Part shown: positions 43,944 through 56,856 of the stretch, piece by piece
How positions within the stretch are numbered: position 1 is the stretch's first letter
How the letters are laid out: each line of letters opens with the position of its first letter
Assembly: GCA_034766995.1 (NCBI GenBank)
Contig: CM068313.1
Span: 41,029,496-41,093,495 of the forward strand
Direction of reading: 5' to 3'
DNA: 64,000 bases
Source: Acanthacorydalis orientalis
Lineage: Eukaryota; Arthropoda; Insecta; Megaloptera; Corydalidae
The notes under the pieces: generated by a model
The model's input: the letters and a program-made list of their open reading frames with translations, nothing else
Told to the model about the DNA's origin: nothing
Database searches by the model: none
Made by a program: the position numbers and the translations under genes

Positions 43944-45644
43944 CTCTTATTTATTGACAGTTGAAATTGAAAATCATTATATGAAATGGTATCTCTAGTC
44001 CTTAAACTCATTTAAATACAGCTGAGTGTATCATTGATGAACGTTTAATTCTTTTCATTCTTAAAACAAATTATCTTTTAAAATTACATCCCTATAATTC
44101 ATTCGATTAATAGGAACGAGGTAGAATTTTATACATGAAAAGAGTATAATATATATGTATTATTTTTAGGAAATAAAATTTTATTTTTTTTAAAGTCTTG
44201 ATACACAATTCTAAATTTTTTTTGTATTTTTTGACAGAAATTAAAACTATGTGCACTAAAATTCTAAAATTATAAGAGTTTTGATTATTCGACAATAATT
44301 GGATTTGATATATTAATCTTACGTTGATATTACAAAATGGAAACATATCTTTTTACAACACTTATTTCTAAACTAGGTGTATGCGCTGTATTTTACAACT
44401 ACCCGAAACTAATGAATATAAATTGCATAAATGATTGTCCGTTTACTTATCTCACGCGGAAAGATAACGAAACAAATAACAATCATCGAAAGATGAGCAA
44501 AGTGAATTCGGCTGTAAAATATCCAATATCCGAAAGCCATACATCAACACATAAAGTGTAGACGCTTCATTTAAGCAATTGTTTTTGAGAAAAGTTTCCT
44601 TAATGACTTTAAATTAATTAAACGAGTACTTCTAATCTTTCATTCTCCCCTACGTCTCGTTTTTCGCATTATCTTTCATTCCTTTTTCAGAAAGAGTCTC
44701 GCTCCTCGTTTCGGAATTATAATATCTCCCTAAACCATAAACAAATAAAAGTTTGCACAATTCTCGCCGTACTAAGCATATAATCGCGCTATGTGGTATG
44801 TAATTAATATTTATAAAAAGCACTATGGTTTTCTGACTACGCGCTCAGTGGAAAATAAAAATCGTGTAGACAACTAATGAATACAGGCTTAATACGAATA
44901 TATCTTGCAGCGACGTCGTTAGTCGTAGATCTGATTTGTTGAAAATAAAAAAAGTTCATTAGACATTAATATTTATTTTTCGTTGACAGAATACTATATA
45001 TTTCTCTCTATCCTATCTTTGTGTTATATTCTAATATAAAATTGGTCAATATTTTACATATTTCAATATATTATGTTCCAATAATGATGTTCCAATTCAT
45101 ATAAATACATATCAAATGTGCCTTTTTAATTTCGATGCTTGTATTTATTTGATATTTTATTTCAGTTGTGATTTAAAACTTTGTTTATGTATTCAGTTTC
45201 AAAGTTAGATAAAAAATACGACTTCACATTTCATTTAATGGTTTTTTCTAACAAGTATCTTTCTAGGTATTTCTTTCTAATGAGGATCGAGTTTTATTTA
45301 AAACGCCGATAACAGTAAACATTTCTCTTATTTAAATATAAAAGCATTTTTGTGTTTTCATTATCATTTTAAAACATACTAACTTTAATGGCTTCTATAA
45401 GTCAAAATTAGTTTTAATTATCATTAAATGTAGAAAATTATAAGTGTGTATTATTTGAGACTATTTATTATTTGACTAAGGATTTGTTTAAAAATCAATA
45501 AATATTTATTAAGAAATTTATGATTTATTTATGCAAAAAACTCGGCTTATTTGAAACAGTAAGAAATTACACTTATATTTATGTCATTGATATACATTTT
45601 TAAGGATCACATATTTCACCATATTTATTGTAAAACATATACAT

Positions 45645-45709
<65 letters not shown>

Positions 45710-46176
45710 AAAGTAGATTGGAAATTGTCGAAATTTATTAAAAAAATGGATATTCATTTTAAGTGTGAAAGTTTATTAAAAATATTGTATATAAATATTT
45801 ATTTTTGGTGTATTTCTAGTATTTATTTAAACGGTGGTTTTTCAATCTTTAAGTCTGCATAATAACAACATCAATTTTATTTATAAAATTTATAAAACTA
45901 TTCGTTTTTCAGAGGAATAATTTATGTTGAATTTATTTCGAAGAATTTGTGTTCTTTAAAAATAATTGGATTGTTGACTTGTCAACACATTTTTATGTTT
46001 GTATATATTTTTTTTGTTATAATTTTATTTGTAGTAAGAGTGTGCACTTATTTTACAGATTATTCATTTTTCGATAAGGGAAAGGGTGACTATTATCAGG
46101 ATTTTTTCCTTAATTGTCTGTGTGTTTTTTTATATTATAATATTTTATATATTATACTAGAACACGCTATATATTT

Positions 46177-46207
<31 letters not shown>

Positions 46208-46294
46208 TTGTATCTTTAATCTTAAAATTTTTAAGTTTTTTTTTAATTTGATTAGTACATAATATTTTTTAATCTATAATAGTTTTATACATTC

Positions 46295-46348
<54 letters not shown>

Positions 46349-46514
46349 AGTTATTAAAATTAAAAATATAGGAAACATTGTAATTTAAAGTAATGTATTA
46401 TACTTATTGAAAAAAATCAGTAATATAAAAAGTTTGAAGCAAAATAATTTGTCTACTTTAAATTTTTATTTCATCCAAAATTATTCGAAAAAATACTGCT
46501 CTGGATTTGATTTA

Positions 46515-46582
<68 letters not shown>

Positions 46583-47818
46583 TATAATTTACCATTATTA
46601 TTCATGATAAATGAAAATCTTATGAATAGTAGAATTTATAATTAATTTATAGGTGTATTTGTACTTGTTCAGAGATGTATAATCACTTAAAGATGAAAGC
46701 TTTCGTTCTGTTCCTTTGTGTTATGATTCATAATGATAGATATTTCTTCGCCTAATCATAAATATCATTAGGTCATTATAATCTAAGTTGAAATTTAATG
46801 ACTTAGTTTGACAATATTACTTATTTGTAACATATGTACTTATAACTTATTTGTAACTTATTTATAACTAATTGAAAATGGAAATTCAAATAGTTTGACC
46901 AATATATAAAAGTCTAAATTTCAATTCCTCGTCAAAGGATCCAAAAGCAAATTCGATTCTATTATTTATGTTCCCGTTTAGCAATCATTCCGATTTTAAT
47001 TTCGCATAGTGTCAACAATTAAAAACAAATTAACAGGCATATGAATAGTAGATTTGGCGGGAATGGAACAGGTCAACAACTCTCGTGTTGACGTGCGCAA
47101 CGAGTACAGTCCGCACAATGACATAATAATCGTTAAAAGTTACAAGCGGCTTGTTAGAGCACTCGCAAGTGGATGCTCGACTGGTAACTGTCGTTGTTCA
47201 TTACCTCAATTTGCTTAAACTGTGATTCATCATTAGTGGAAAACGTTGAATAACATTGCACTGATGAAGTGTACCTACGCCAAATGGGACTTTTTTTTAT
47301 AGATTATAAATATAGAGTGCTGCTGTAATTAATTTTAGAAGGAATATATTTAAAAGTATTTGTACACACAAGCATGCATATATATATATAGAGAGAGAGA
47401 GAAAGAGAGAATATATATATATATCAGTGGCGGGTTGATTATAACAATGTAAATGCAGAGCATTTTCAATTACTGAAGACAAGCACTAGCAAAAGAAAAT
47501 TGTGCAAAAAACATAGTTAAATTGTTAAAACGCATTTTTAACTTTGGAATACATAATTTAGATGATATTATTTAAGTACAGACATACTTCATTTTTATAA
47601 CAATATGTGAATTATTAAGATCATCTCTTAAATATATAATTAAGTAAATAATTTTTATGTTGAAATTTACGTGATTTTTGCAATAATATTTCCTGTGTAA
47701 ACATTAAATGTTTGTAATAATGCTATAATTATAAACAGGTTTAAGATAAAGAAGTACGAAAGTATATCCAGTTTAAATTTTATTTATATATTATTTAACA
47801 TGTAAATTGATTTTCGAA

Positions 47819-47868
<50 letters not shown>

Positions 47869-47988
47869 AAATTATTCAAATGTGATTGTTTATCGAATGT
47901 AATTTATATAAAAATAATTAATTTTGTTTTTTAAATATATTATAATTCTATTGAAAAGAATTTATGGACATATATATATATAGATATA

Positions 47989-48023
<35 letters not shown>

Positions 48024-48055
48024 TGTATACATATAAATATATATATATATATATT

Positions 48056-48104
<49 letters not shown>

Positions 48105-48300
48105 AAAAGAATTAATGAAACTTATTCAAAATTCCCGCCCAAAAGTTAAAAAGGATGAATGTAGAAACGTACTGCTTATGTTTTACATTTGGCATGTCTT
48201 ATTTAAAGTGTTTTTTTTATTTCTTAGCCAATGCTTATTCTAAATTAGAATTTATCGTTTGAGGCCGTTTGAAATACAAACAATGTCATAGTTATTTACT
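38405..48300. other. gene-free AT-rich block between the nested mariners and IntS12
   Basis: No gene or transposon protein recognised. (TA)n arrays occur at 41379-41440, 42184-42233, 42613-42663, 43454-43508, 43886-43940, 45653-45706, 46182-46206, 46298-46347, 46520-46578, 47822-47866 and 47940-48102. Less AT-rich islands occur at 38930-39620, 44340-44900 and 47030-47280. The last contains GTCAACA...TGTTGAC (47072-47092), a hairpin with 7-bp arms and a 7-nt loop. Open frames inside these islands have no recognisable motif. Confidence 0.6.
47940..48102. repeat. interrupted (TA)n array
   Basis: About 160 bp of TA with TAGATA, TACATA and TTTATA interruptions, about 430 bp upstream of the IntS12 start codon. 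Confidence 0.9.
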
Positions 48301-48534
48301 ACAATACAAAACATTTATGCAGGCAATATTCTGTGTAACAGTATTGAACGTATCAGTTAGCAGTTGATTGTTTTTAGTTATATTAAAATTGAATATTGCA
48401 GTGAGCATAGATAAGTAGTGAGTGGTTATTAGTTTGTTTATAATGAATTTAAATCGAAACTACATACCTATTAACTATTTATTTTACGTATTTTGATATT
48501 AATTTGAATATAGTATTAATTTCGTATTATAACA

Positions 48535-49045
48535 ATGGTTTCTAGTTGCATTGATAATCAATTCATAGACGCTTTAACCTTATTTCATTCTGACGAAAAT
48601 AATTCTGAAATAGAGTTATTTGCAATGTTAGAAAAATCAATAATTAATAAATATGGAAATGCTGATATACTGAAAAAATTGAAAATAAAACCTAAAATCA
48701 TTGAAACGGTTGTGAAAAATGAAAATAAGATAGCAGATATGAGTACTACAAGTAGTGAATTAATTAATTTTCTTTGTGATGACTTAATATGTTCTGTCTG
48801 TAAAAATATAAACGTGCAAGCTTCAAATCAATTACTTGAGTGTATTTCGTGCCATTTATTGTATCATCAAAAATGTCATAAACCTGAAATAGATAGTATG
48901 CCTTCTAATAATGATTGGAAATGCTCTACGTGTGAAAATTTTACTCGAAAGAATGTAAGCAAACCAATATCTAAAAACATACTTGCACAAAAAGAAAGAA
49001 AAAAACAGTCAAATAAGTCAAGTTCAAGTGTTAAATATGTCCAAG
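48535..49045 (+). CDS. IntS12: IntS12 exon 1 (N-terminal microdomain and PHD finger)
   Basis: 170 codons plus one base, with the start ATG in context AACAATGGT. It ends KYVQ before a GGTAGTT donor. If the intron is not spliced, the frame reads on to a TAA at 49081 and gives a 182-residue protein that still contains microdomain and PHD finger. Confidence 0.93.
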
Positions 49046-49687
49046 GTAGTTTAAAATACCAATTTAATTTTAAGATAAATTAATAAGTATAAGTACCTAT
49101 GAATAATAAATGGGCAAATAAAAAAGAATATATTTTTTAAAAAAATATTTGAATGCATAAATGCAACATATGATAGCTTTTAATTATTATATTATTGTAA
49201 GAATAATGTAATATAATTGTCTATATTTTTCTAATAACAATATACAATTACGATAGCTTAAAAGTAAGTAATTACATTTTAAATTCACATCAGAAATTAT
49301 TTTTAAAAAGGTCATAAGAAATCTTCAAATGGGAACGGAATTAAAAAAACAAAGTCTGGGAAAAATGTCGAATCTCATCAAAAAAAAATGGCAACAACAA
49401 AGAAGGAGACTCAAATATTAAAAACATCATTTTCAAAAGAAAATAATGTTAAACAGTCAACGATTTTAAAACATGGTCCTATACTCCGTAGTTCATTAAT
49501 ATCTGGCATGCCGAACACATTGACTTGTACAATTAGAAGTTCAAAAAGAAAATTTACCTCGTTAAATCAGATAGAAGACTTAAATAAAGAACCATTAATA
49601 AACATAATGAAAATGGAAAAGAAATTGTATTATATAAAGAAAAGAGCAAAAACTAAAGAAGATAACAGAAGGCGCGGCTTAAAATGA
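48535..49687 (+). CDS. IntS12: Integrator complex subunit 12 (IntS12), two exons, with a frame break in the second
   Basis: IntS12 is a small PHD-finger subunit of the Integrator complex, which cleaves snRNA and other nascent RNA-polymerase-II transcripts in the nucleus. The N-terminus (DNQFIDALTLFHSDENNSEI) aligns with the family microdomain (DPxFxKALxFLHSxxxxSxxKL), which is sufficient for snRNA processing in flies. A C4HC3 PHD finger follows with Cys86, 89, 103, 106, His111, Cys114, 130 and 133 (NQLLECISCHLLYHQKCHKP is diagnostic). Exon 1 is 48535-49045, the intron 49046-49311, and exon 2 starts at 49312 with a joint Gly codon. Exon 2 opens HKKSSNGNGIKKTKSGKNVE. The conserved tail (NIMKMEKKLYYIKKRAKTKE) lies in another frame after an A8 run at 49381-49388. 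One extra A would join them. Confidence 0.9.
49312..49687 (+). CDS. IntS12: IntS12 exon 2 (basic linker and conserved tail, frame-broken)
   Basis: The acceptor TTTTTAAAAAG ends at 49311, and the joined codon is GGT. The first 25 or so codons are in frame with exon 1. As given, that frame then ends IKNIIFKRK-stop shortly after the A8 run. The frame 49388-49687 carries HGPILRSSLISGMPNTLTC and the C-terminal KMEKKLYYIKKRAKTK, which resembles the vertebrate C-terminus (MKRLQMVKKKAA). An acceptor at 49355 would also reach this frame but has no pyrimidine tract. Confidence 0.75.
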
Positions 49688-50677
49688 TTTGTTTATGAAT
49701 AATTTTTTGAAGACTTTCAAATTATCGAAAGTAATAATTAATGATTACATTGTTTATTTTCATAAATGAATATCTATCTATCTATCTATCTATCTATATA
49801 TATATATATATATATATTTAAGATATTACTTTCAAGTTAAGAAATAACAAATTAAATCGTTTACAATATATTCTTTACAAATAGTTTTATCAATATTTAA
49901 CTAATAACATTATTTATATAAAACATGATATATTTGAAGTAATATTTTGATTAAAATATATTATGAATTAAAATACAAGACCAAAAAAAAATTATGATAT
50001 TTCAAAAAGTAAATTTTTGTTTAAATAACATGAAATAATAATGTGATGTCATTGTTTAAGAATTTAGTAGTAAAATATTAGTGAAAATGTAATATAATGT
50101 AAGTAGATTATAGATACTCTTATATAAATACAAGTAAAATTAAAATACTATGACTTTATTCAATATAATTTGAAATTATTGATAATATTGTAGACAAATA
50201 TATTTTATAATAAGGAAACGATATTTTTTCAAATTAATATATAAAATAACGAAAAACCAGAAAGTGGATTTAATAATATACTTTAATAGAAAAAATATTT
50301 TCTTTAGTAGTTGTACTAAAAGTAAGAATCATGGATAATTAATTTTAAGTTGGATTTATAAAAACATTATCTAGCACAATAAATATTTATGCGTCAAATC
50401 TTAAATTTTATAGAAACAATTTAATTAATAAATATCCTACAACTTACAAGTTCTATATTTATGCTTTTCAAAATGATAATGTTGTTTTATTACCATAATG
50501 TCAATCACAAATTTTCATTTACTTAATTATGGAAATTATTTATTCATAATCCATTAGTATTAAACATAGAAACTAACATTGTCAATTAAATATCAAGTAT
50601 TAGTATTTCTTCATTCTTCCAACTATTTTCTATCTACATATGTATTATGTATACATATATATATATATATGTATATG

Positions 50678-50726
<49 letters not shown>

Positions 50727-51573
50727 GTACAACTATGTACTATATTGTGTAGATAATATGTTAATTGTTTTTTTTTCTATTACCTTGCACATTATTAAAA
50801 ATATATTGTTTGCAATTATATTAGTTTTGATAAACACTTCAATTATGTTTCAGTAAAAACTTAATTTAAAAACTGATTGGCGTACAATCGTATACATACA
50901 TGCATATGTGTGTATATATATATATAGTTATAAGACTTCATGACTGATTTATCTTTATTAGAGATAAAGCTAGGAGCTCATTTTATAGACAAGTCATATA
51001 AAAAAATGTTTCTCATTATGTGTGAATATTATTCCTAGAAATCAGTTTTCAATTTTTGCCTATACAATTTATTCATAAGTTCTTAATGAAGTATTTAAGT
51101 TAATACTTATTTAGAATATTAATTACTTTGCTATAAATTTAAACGAGAGTAATATATTTGTTAATGGACTTGAAATATATTTATGTATATTATTGTTTAT
51201 ACTACTTCGTTTGATATAATAATAGGTTTTATATTGTTATTAATTTTCTACTTACTGGTATAATAAATGGTATTAAGTTCTTCAATCTTGTACAAATATT
51301 ATTTTTTTTCTAGAAAATCATGTTACTTTTTCTGCGAATAAAGTTAATTTGAATGAATATTTTCGATTAATTTTTTTTTATTTGGGCAAATTTTAACTAA
51401 TTGTTAAATACAACATAGTAGTCATACACATTATAGTTTTGTCATACCTTTATTTTACGAACTTGACATAATTCGATATATTTCATAAATAATTTTCCAT
51501 GTTAATTGGTTATGCATGATCACGAATTAAAGAAGAAATCCCTATAAACTAAAATAATTTTCTATTTTGAAGG

Positions 51574-51631
<58 letters not shown>

Positions 51632-52360
51632 GTGTGTGTGAGTATATTTGAGTATTATGAGTCAGAGATTTGTACAAATGAGACTGTAAAAGTCTGTTAC
51701 ACGATGTAGTTTAAAGTAAATAAAGATAATGTTCAGTTTCATTCTCTTTGTTTGTAATCCATTTTTTTAAATATTATGTGTGGACGGTGGTACTACCTGC
51801 TGCAGGTCATGCTGCCAACTATTTTTATTGGCGTCGACAAGCGTTATGATGGAAACACTCTTGTATGTCGTCATATATCTTGTGCAATGTAACGGTCGAA
51901 ACGAAAAACGCGCATTTAGTGTTCGTTCGAAGCATATGTGCAAGATGGTTCACAAGTCGGGCAGCTCAACAAAGCACACGACAACGGGTTTCAAACGAGG
52001 AGGAAAGCATAAGGGTTGACCAGTGGCGCAGGGGTCATATCAATATTTTTTTAATCCTTCCTAATAATTTCTTGCCATTCATTATTGTTATATTTTTAAA
52101 TATTGGAAATGAGATTAGTTTAAATTTAGCCATTGTAATTAAAAGGAAATATAAAGGATAAACATATTAAGAACCATCACAAATATTAAATTAAATCATA
52201 ATATTTGTTGATAAAATATGTATAATCATAACAAGGCCTGTATTGTTGATTAAATGAAAATAAATATCATTGTTCAAATATAAATATAGATACATTTTTA
52301 TATGTAACTGTATTGTGTTTGTTTCATAACTTTTTTATTTCTAAAGATACTGAAATGTAT

Positions 52361-52408
<48 letters not shown>
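49688..52408. other. AT-rich block downstream of IntS12, no gene seen
   Basis: Contains (TCTA)n(TA)n at 49772-49815, (TA)n at 50655-50725, 51578-51628 and 52366-52408. A less AT-rich island at 51775-52040 has the palindrome ACCTGCTGCAGGT at its start and CAGTGGCGCAGGG at its end, but no recognised coding content. Confidence 0.55.
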
Positions 52409-52410
<2 letters not shown>

Positions 52411-53303
52411 ATTTTTCAATAAGGATGCAATTTTTGAATTTGAAGTAAAACAGAATTTGCGCTGAAATTTTAAGCTCCTTTATTGTAAATAATAGTTAGG
52501 GGTATGCCATTTATAAATGAAAAATAATATCGTGAAAATGATCGCCGAGTGCTTTCTTACAAATAACCATTATTTTGTTAAAATTTTCAATACATTTCTA
52601 CACATTTGTGGTTCTATATCAACAACTACTCGTCGGGTTTCACCTTCTAGGTTGAAAATTGTTTTATGATTATTAGCGTACACCTGTCCTTTAACGTCAC
52701 ACCAAAGAAGGTAGCCAAAGATTTCGAAATGAACCTCATTGCTAAAGATGACTTTCAGAAAAACCTTGTTATTCCAGTATTCAATTAAAAATCTCTGAAA
52801 CAGTAGAGTTCTGCTGGTTTCAATTCTTGTATTAATTGAAACTTATGAACCTCCAGCAATAAATCCTTATGCAAAATACGCCATGTTGTCATCTGTGAAA
52901 GGCACAATTGCTGTGAACATTTTGGAATTGATAATTTTGGCTCTTCCTATACAATTTCACGAATATTTTCTTCAGAACGATCACTACGAACACGTATTCG
53001 TGTCTTGTTTTTTCACAGATCCAGTCTCTTTAAATTTACTCCCTAATCGAAAAATTGTTGATTCTGATCACTCAGATGGACGAGTATGCCGAGAATAAAT
53101 ATCACATAACTTCAAAAGGTATTTTTTGTAGTACGTCCATTTTCATAAAATAATTGTATAATTTCAATGCGTCGTTATGTTGTATACGAAGATAAAATTA
53201 AAAATGTCAAAGTCAAGAATTAACAAACGCCAAAAAAACAGCTGTCCGTTTGATATCTGTAAAATATAACCTCTTAAAAAAGTGCGTCCCTATTAGAAAA
53301 TCT
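52409..53303 (-). pseudogene. internally deleted Tc1/mariner-superfamily element (DUF4817/DDE_3 type)
   Basis: The ends GGATTTTTCAATAAGGATGC and, on the opposite strand, AGATTTTCTAATAGGGACGC match at 21 of 27 positions over the longer repeat. The left end directly follows a (TA)n array. On the minus strand it reads IEIIQLFYENGRTTKNTFRS and KFKETGSVKK, then IFSNEVHFEIFGYLLWCDVK, VYANNHKTIFNLEGETRRVV and DIEPQMCRNV, and finally KALGDHFHDIIFHL. The first catalytic Asp (FSDEAHF) has become Asn. The stretch between it and the LWG(C)DVKxxVYANN block, containing the second Asp, is deleted. Confidence 0.82.
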
Positions 53304-53540
53304 TTTATATAAACAATTTATTTTTTTATAAAAAAATCATAAAATAAATTCTTTTTATAACTAGCTAAATTAATTTTCATTTATTAAATACGTCATTATA
53401 TTTATAAATTTTTTTCTGTAAAATTTTATTAAAATATTTTTATTTTCTGTAAAGACAATTCAATAAGTGTTTAAATTAAGTTATTAATTTGAGTATATAC
53501 TTTTTTATTTTATCGTTTATTAATTTTATTTTTAATTGCT

Positions 53541-53588
<48 letters not shown>

Positions 53589-53977
53589 AATTTAAAGTAG
53601 TACAATATAATTTGATTAATTTACATATACTAGAATCCCTGGAGGAATAAGGTAAATTTACATATTTCCTTGATAAATTCAAAAACTTCACAGTTTAAGA
53701 ATGAAATATATGATGAGACAAGAAGAGAAAAAAATGCATGTTTATCGATTAACTGTTTGCTTATTTCATTTATATTAAGTTAATATGAACATAAATTCTT
53801 ATAAATATAATATATACGAGTAATGTGGCGACATTAATTTAAAATCAATCTTTGAAAAAAGAAACTGGTGAGTGTTTCAGAATATTAATTAAAAACACTT
53901 TATATTTTAATATCAGAATGTACTTCACGTTTGATGAATGTTAAATACGTATTTGTATATTTATAAGTATCTTTTAT

Positions 53978-54068
<91 letters not shown>

Positions 54069-54815
54069 AATAGTTAGATATATAGATAGGCAGATAGATA
54101 GATAGTGAGGAGATTTTATTTCAAGTCATTAGATTTTTCTGTATTTTGCTGCTCTGAAGATTATAGCACTACCATGGAAATACGCATAAGCGAAAATTAA
54201 AATGATAAGTAATAATTTTTTCTACAAAAAAAATATTTTTGTGTTTTGAAAACTAAAAAATAATCCATTTGTAAAGGTGAATTTAGTCACAGTATCAGAA
54301 TTGTATTGTGTAAAGAATGTATTTTTATATTTTAAAAAATTATAAAATTATTTTATATCAAAGTATACTTTCATCCAGAGTTATTTGTTGATTATTTTAA
54401 TTAATAAACGGTTAAGCAATAAAATGGAACTTATTTAAAAAAAATATAATAATAACAAATGTAATCAGGTAATAAATTTTAGAATAATTGTAACATTACT
54501 CAATTGCATCAAGTAGTAATATTTACTGTAATAAGGAAGACAAACTATTACATATTTATTCATTAAAACATTGTTGAAAACGTTGTACGTTTTGAATAAA
54601 ATAAATACTAATCTTGAGTTTTAAAATGCGTACCATATTCATTTTTTTATATATTTTCTTATTAATTTTGTTGATTGTTTTATAACATAAAATTGTTCTA
54701 AGCACTAGCTTAGAAGAATTTGATTGTTATTAATACTAAATAATTGTATAAGTTCTTTATTCACTATTTAGTATTAATGAATGCAAATAATGTCTATTTA
54801 GTTGCACTAATATGC

Positions 54816-54861
<46 letters not shown>

Positions 54862-54912
54862 GTACATATATAATATGTATGTACATACATAGATTTAAAT
54901 ATAAAATTATTA

Positions 54913-54948
<36 letters not shown>

Positions 54949-54989
54949 CTCAATTGGTGTAGTATATGTTTCGTGTATATCAAAGTAAA

Positions 54990-55300
54990 TTGTAGTAAGC
55001 TCTCGAAAACATTGCCAGCTGGGAAAACTGAAAACGTGACGGTATGCACGCGATGAAAAATAGCTCAGATTTCTCGCACGACACTGAATGAACTGAAATC
55101 AAGCAGCTACGACGACGATAACTGAGGCTTGAGACACGCGTCCGGCGGCAGGCGGCTGCCTTAGGGACTATTACTCATATTTTATGAGGCGGCAAACGGT
55201 CCCACCCGGCCGGCTGAGCAGTCTCCACACTCTTACCGAATAGTTGGTGATGCAGAAGTCAGAGCTGTAGAGAGTGTTTGTCATCGCCTCTACAGACACG
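54990..55300. promoter_or_regulatory. CpG- and GC-rich island, possible promoter or first exon of a gene outside the window
   Basis: About 300 bp of near-balanced base composition in DNA that is otherwise extremely AT-rich. It has many CpG (for example ACGCGTCCGGCGGCAGGCGG at about 55137-55156, and CCCACCCGGCCGGCTGAGCA). It carries no long open frame and no transposon motif. A (CA)n run follows at about 55301-55333. Strand and target gene are unknown. Confidence 0.35.
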
Positions 55301-55302
55301 CA

Positions 55303-55333
<31 letters not shown>
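55301..55333. repeat. (CA)n microsatellite
   Basis: About 16 CA units at the edge of the GC-rich island. Confidence 0.9.
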
Positions 55334-55606
55334 TTATATACACAAACACCAGATGAGAATATTGTCGCAGTTGAACCAAACCATGCGTTCCCCAGCCGGT
55401 GTTAATAAAATAGGTTTCGATATTATCTTTAATATCTAAAAAAAATACAATTTCGAATGCTTCATTAAGAAGATCTTTTATTAATTTAATTAAGAAATTC
55501 GAAATGCAGTATTAGTACGTTCAACAATTTTCTTAATAACTTCATATTTGGGTAAAATACTTCTGCTCTTAAATAAAACTGAAATTTCTTATAATTTGAA
55601 AAGCTT

Positions 55607-55653
<47 letters not shown>

Positions 55654-56856
55654 TTACAAAGAATATAAATAATAATATTATCTTTTTTTTGACAAAAAGA
55701 TTAAAAAACCATCATTGAATAACTATTATAATTAAAGTAAATACTCATACATAACAATTTTTTATATATTTATGGTAATTTAACAGCAATATATGAATTA
55801 TTCAATATTTAAATTAAAAAAGTGTTTCTGATTAGTGGGAAAGTTAAAATGAAATATATAAAGTATATCATGGGTTAAGAAACAAAAATTATTATTATTA
55901 CTTAGTTTCAGTTTCTCTTTATAATAAAATTTAAATATTAAAATGGTATTACGGTTTTTAAGAACAAAAAATGAATTTAGTTATGAGAATTCTTTTGATT
56001 GGCAAATTACTGAAAAATGTTATTGACTAAATATTACAATGTGTGCGACTTACAGTATGTGTTGTGATCAGAAGAATTTAGATAAAAATAGGCATAAGCA
56101 CAATGGCGAATATAATTATGTTTTATCAATAAGAGTACTTGTGTTTTGATGATTTAGTAGCGAAAGAATAGGTAAACAAAATAACTTAATATTAAGTATT
56201 TAAATATCGATTTAGAGTTTATTTAAAAGGTCATTGCAAGGGCTGAGGTGGTTAAATATCTAAAACATATTTACAGTATATTAATGTGGGTTTATTTAAA
56301 AGATCATGAGCAGGTTTAAAATCTCTGCTATCTAAATTGTTTATGTTTTAGATTTTAGTTTAAAAAGGAGACTGAAATGTATAACTAAAATCAGAATTCA
56401 AGTATTAAAAATTGAAATCGTTACTTGTTGATTTATGAAACTAATTCTTTTTCATAATTCAGTTAGAAAAATAAGAGCGTGGAAAAGTACATTCTCTTAT
56501 AGTACAGAAATATATTATCGTACAGGAGTGCTATTCGTAATCTTGAGAAATTTATGTAGTTGATTCAATAACAGATTAGTGAGATGTGTTTTGAACTTAT
56601 TTTAAGTCATCAGTTGTATTTGGAATTGCTAGCAGAACTGGTGAGTTATTATAACCTATTATTACTGTTAGTTATAATTTATCAATGAAATAAACAATGT
56701 AATATGCTGGTTTTTTTTTGCTCATATAACAAAGCAAACAAATACTTTTTCTAAAGATATAACTTCTCAAATGGAATCGCCATTAAATTACTCATATCTT
56801 AATTTTATTGAGAAGATCTACAATTATCTAAGAATAATAATAAGAAACACGAAGTA

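Larger units (their letters stand above)
53304..56856. other. AT-rich block with a promoter-like island, no gene seen
   Basis: Apart from the island listed separately at 54990-55300, the stretch has (TA)n at 53547-53581, 53987-54067 (followed by GATA units), 54824-54856, 54917-54944 and 55613-55651, and no coding evidence. Confidence 0.55.

Noticed and set aside
44337..44561. 74-codon open frame
   Set aside because: No motif, no homology recognised, ordinary for the length in a less AT-rich stretch.
45947..46207. 86-codon hydrophobic open frame that looks like a membrane protein
   Set aside because: Hydrophobic Phe/Ile/Leu content follows from AT-rich DNA; it ends in a TATA repeat and has no start or splice context.
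51780..52161. Two overlapping open frames in the 51.8-52.0 kb island
   Set aside because: Composition differs from the surroundings but neither frame resembles a known protein. A transposon fragment or regulatory island is as likely.
52883..53098. 71-codon plus-strand open frame
   Set aside because: It is antisense to the transposase relic at 52409-53303, whose motifs read on the minus strand.
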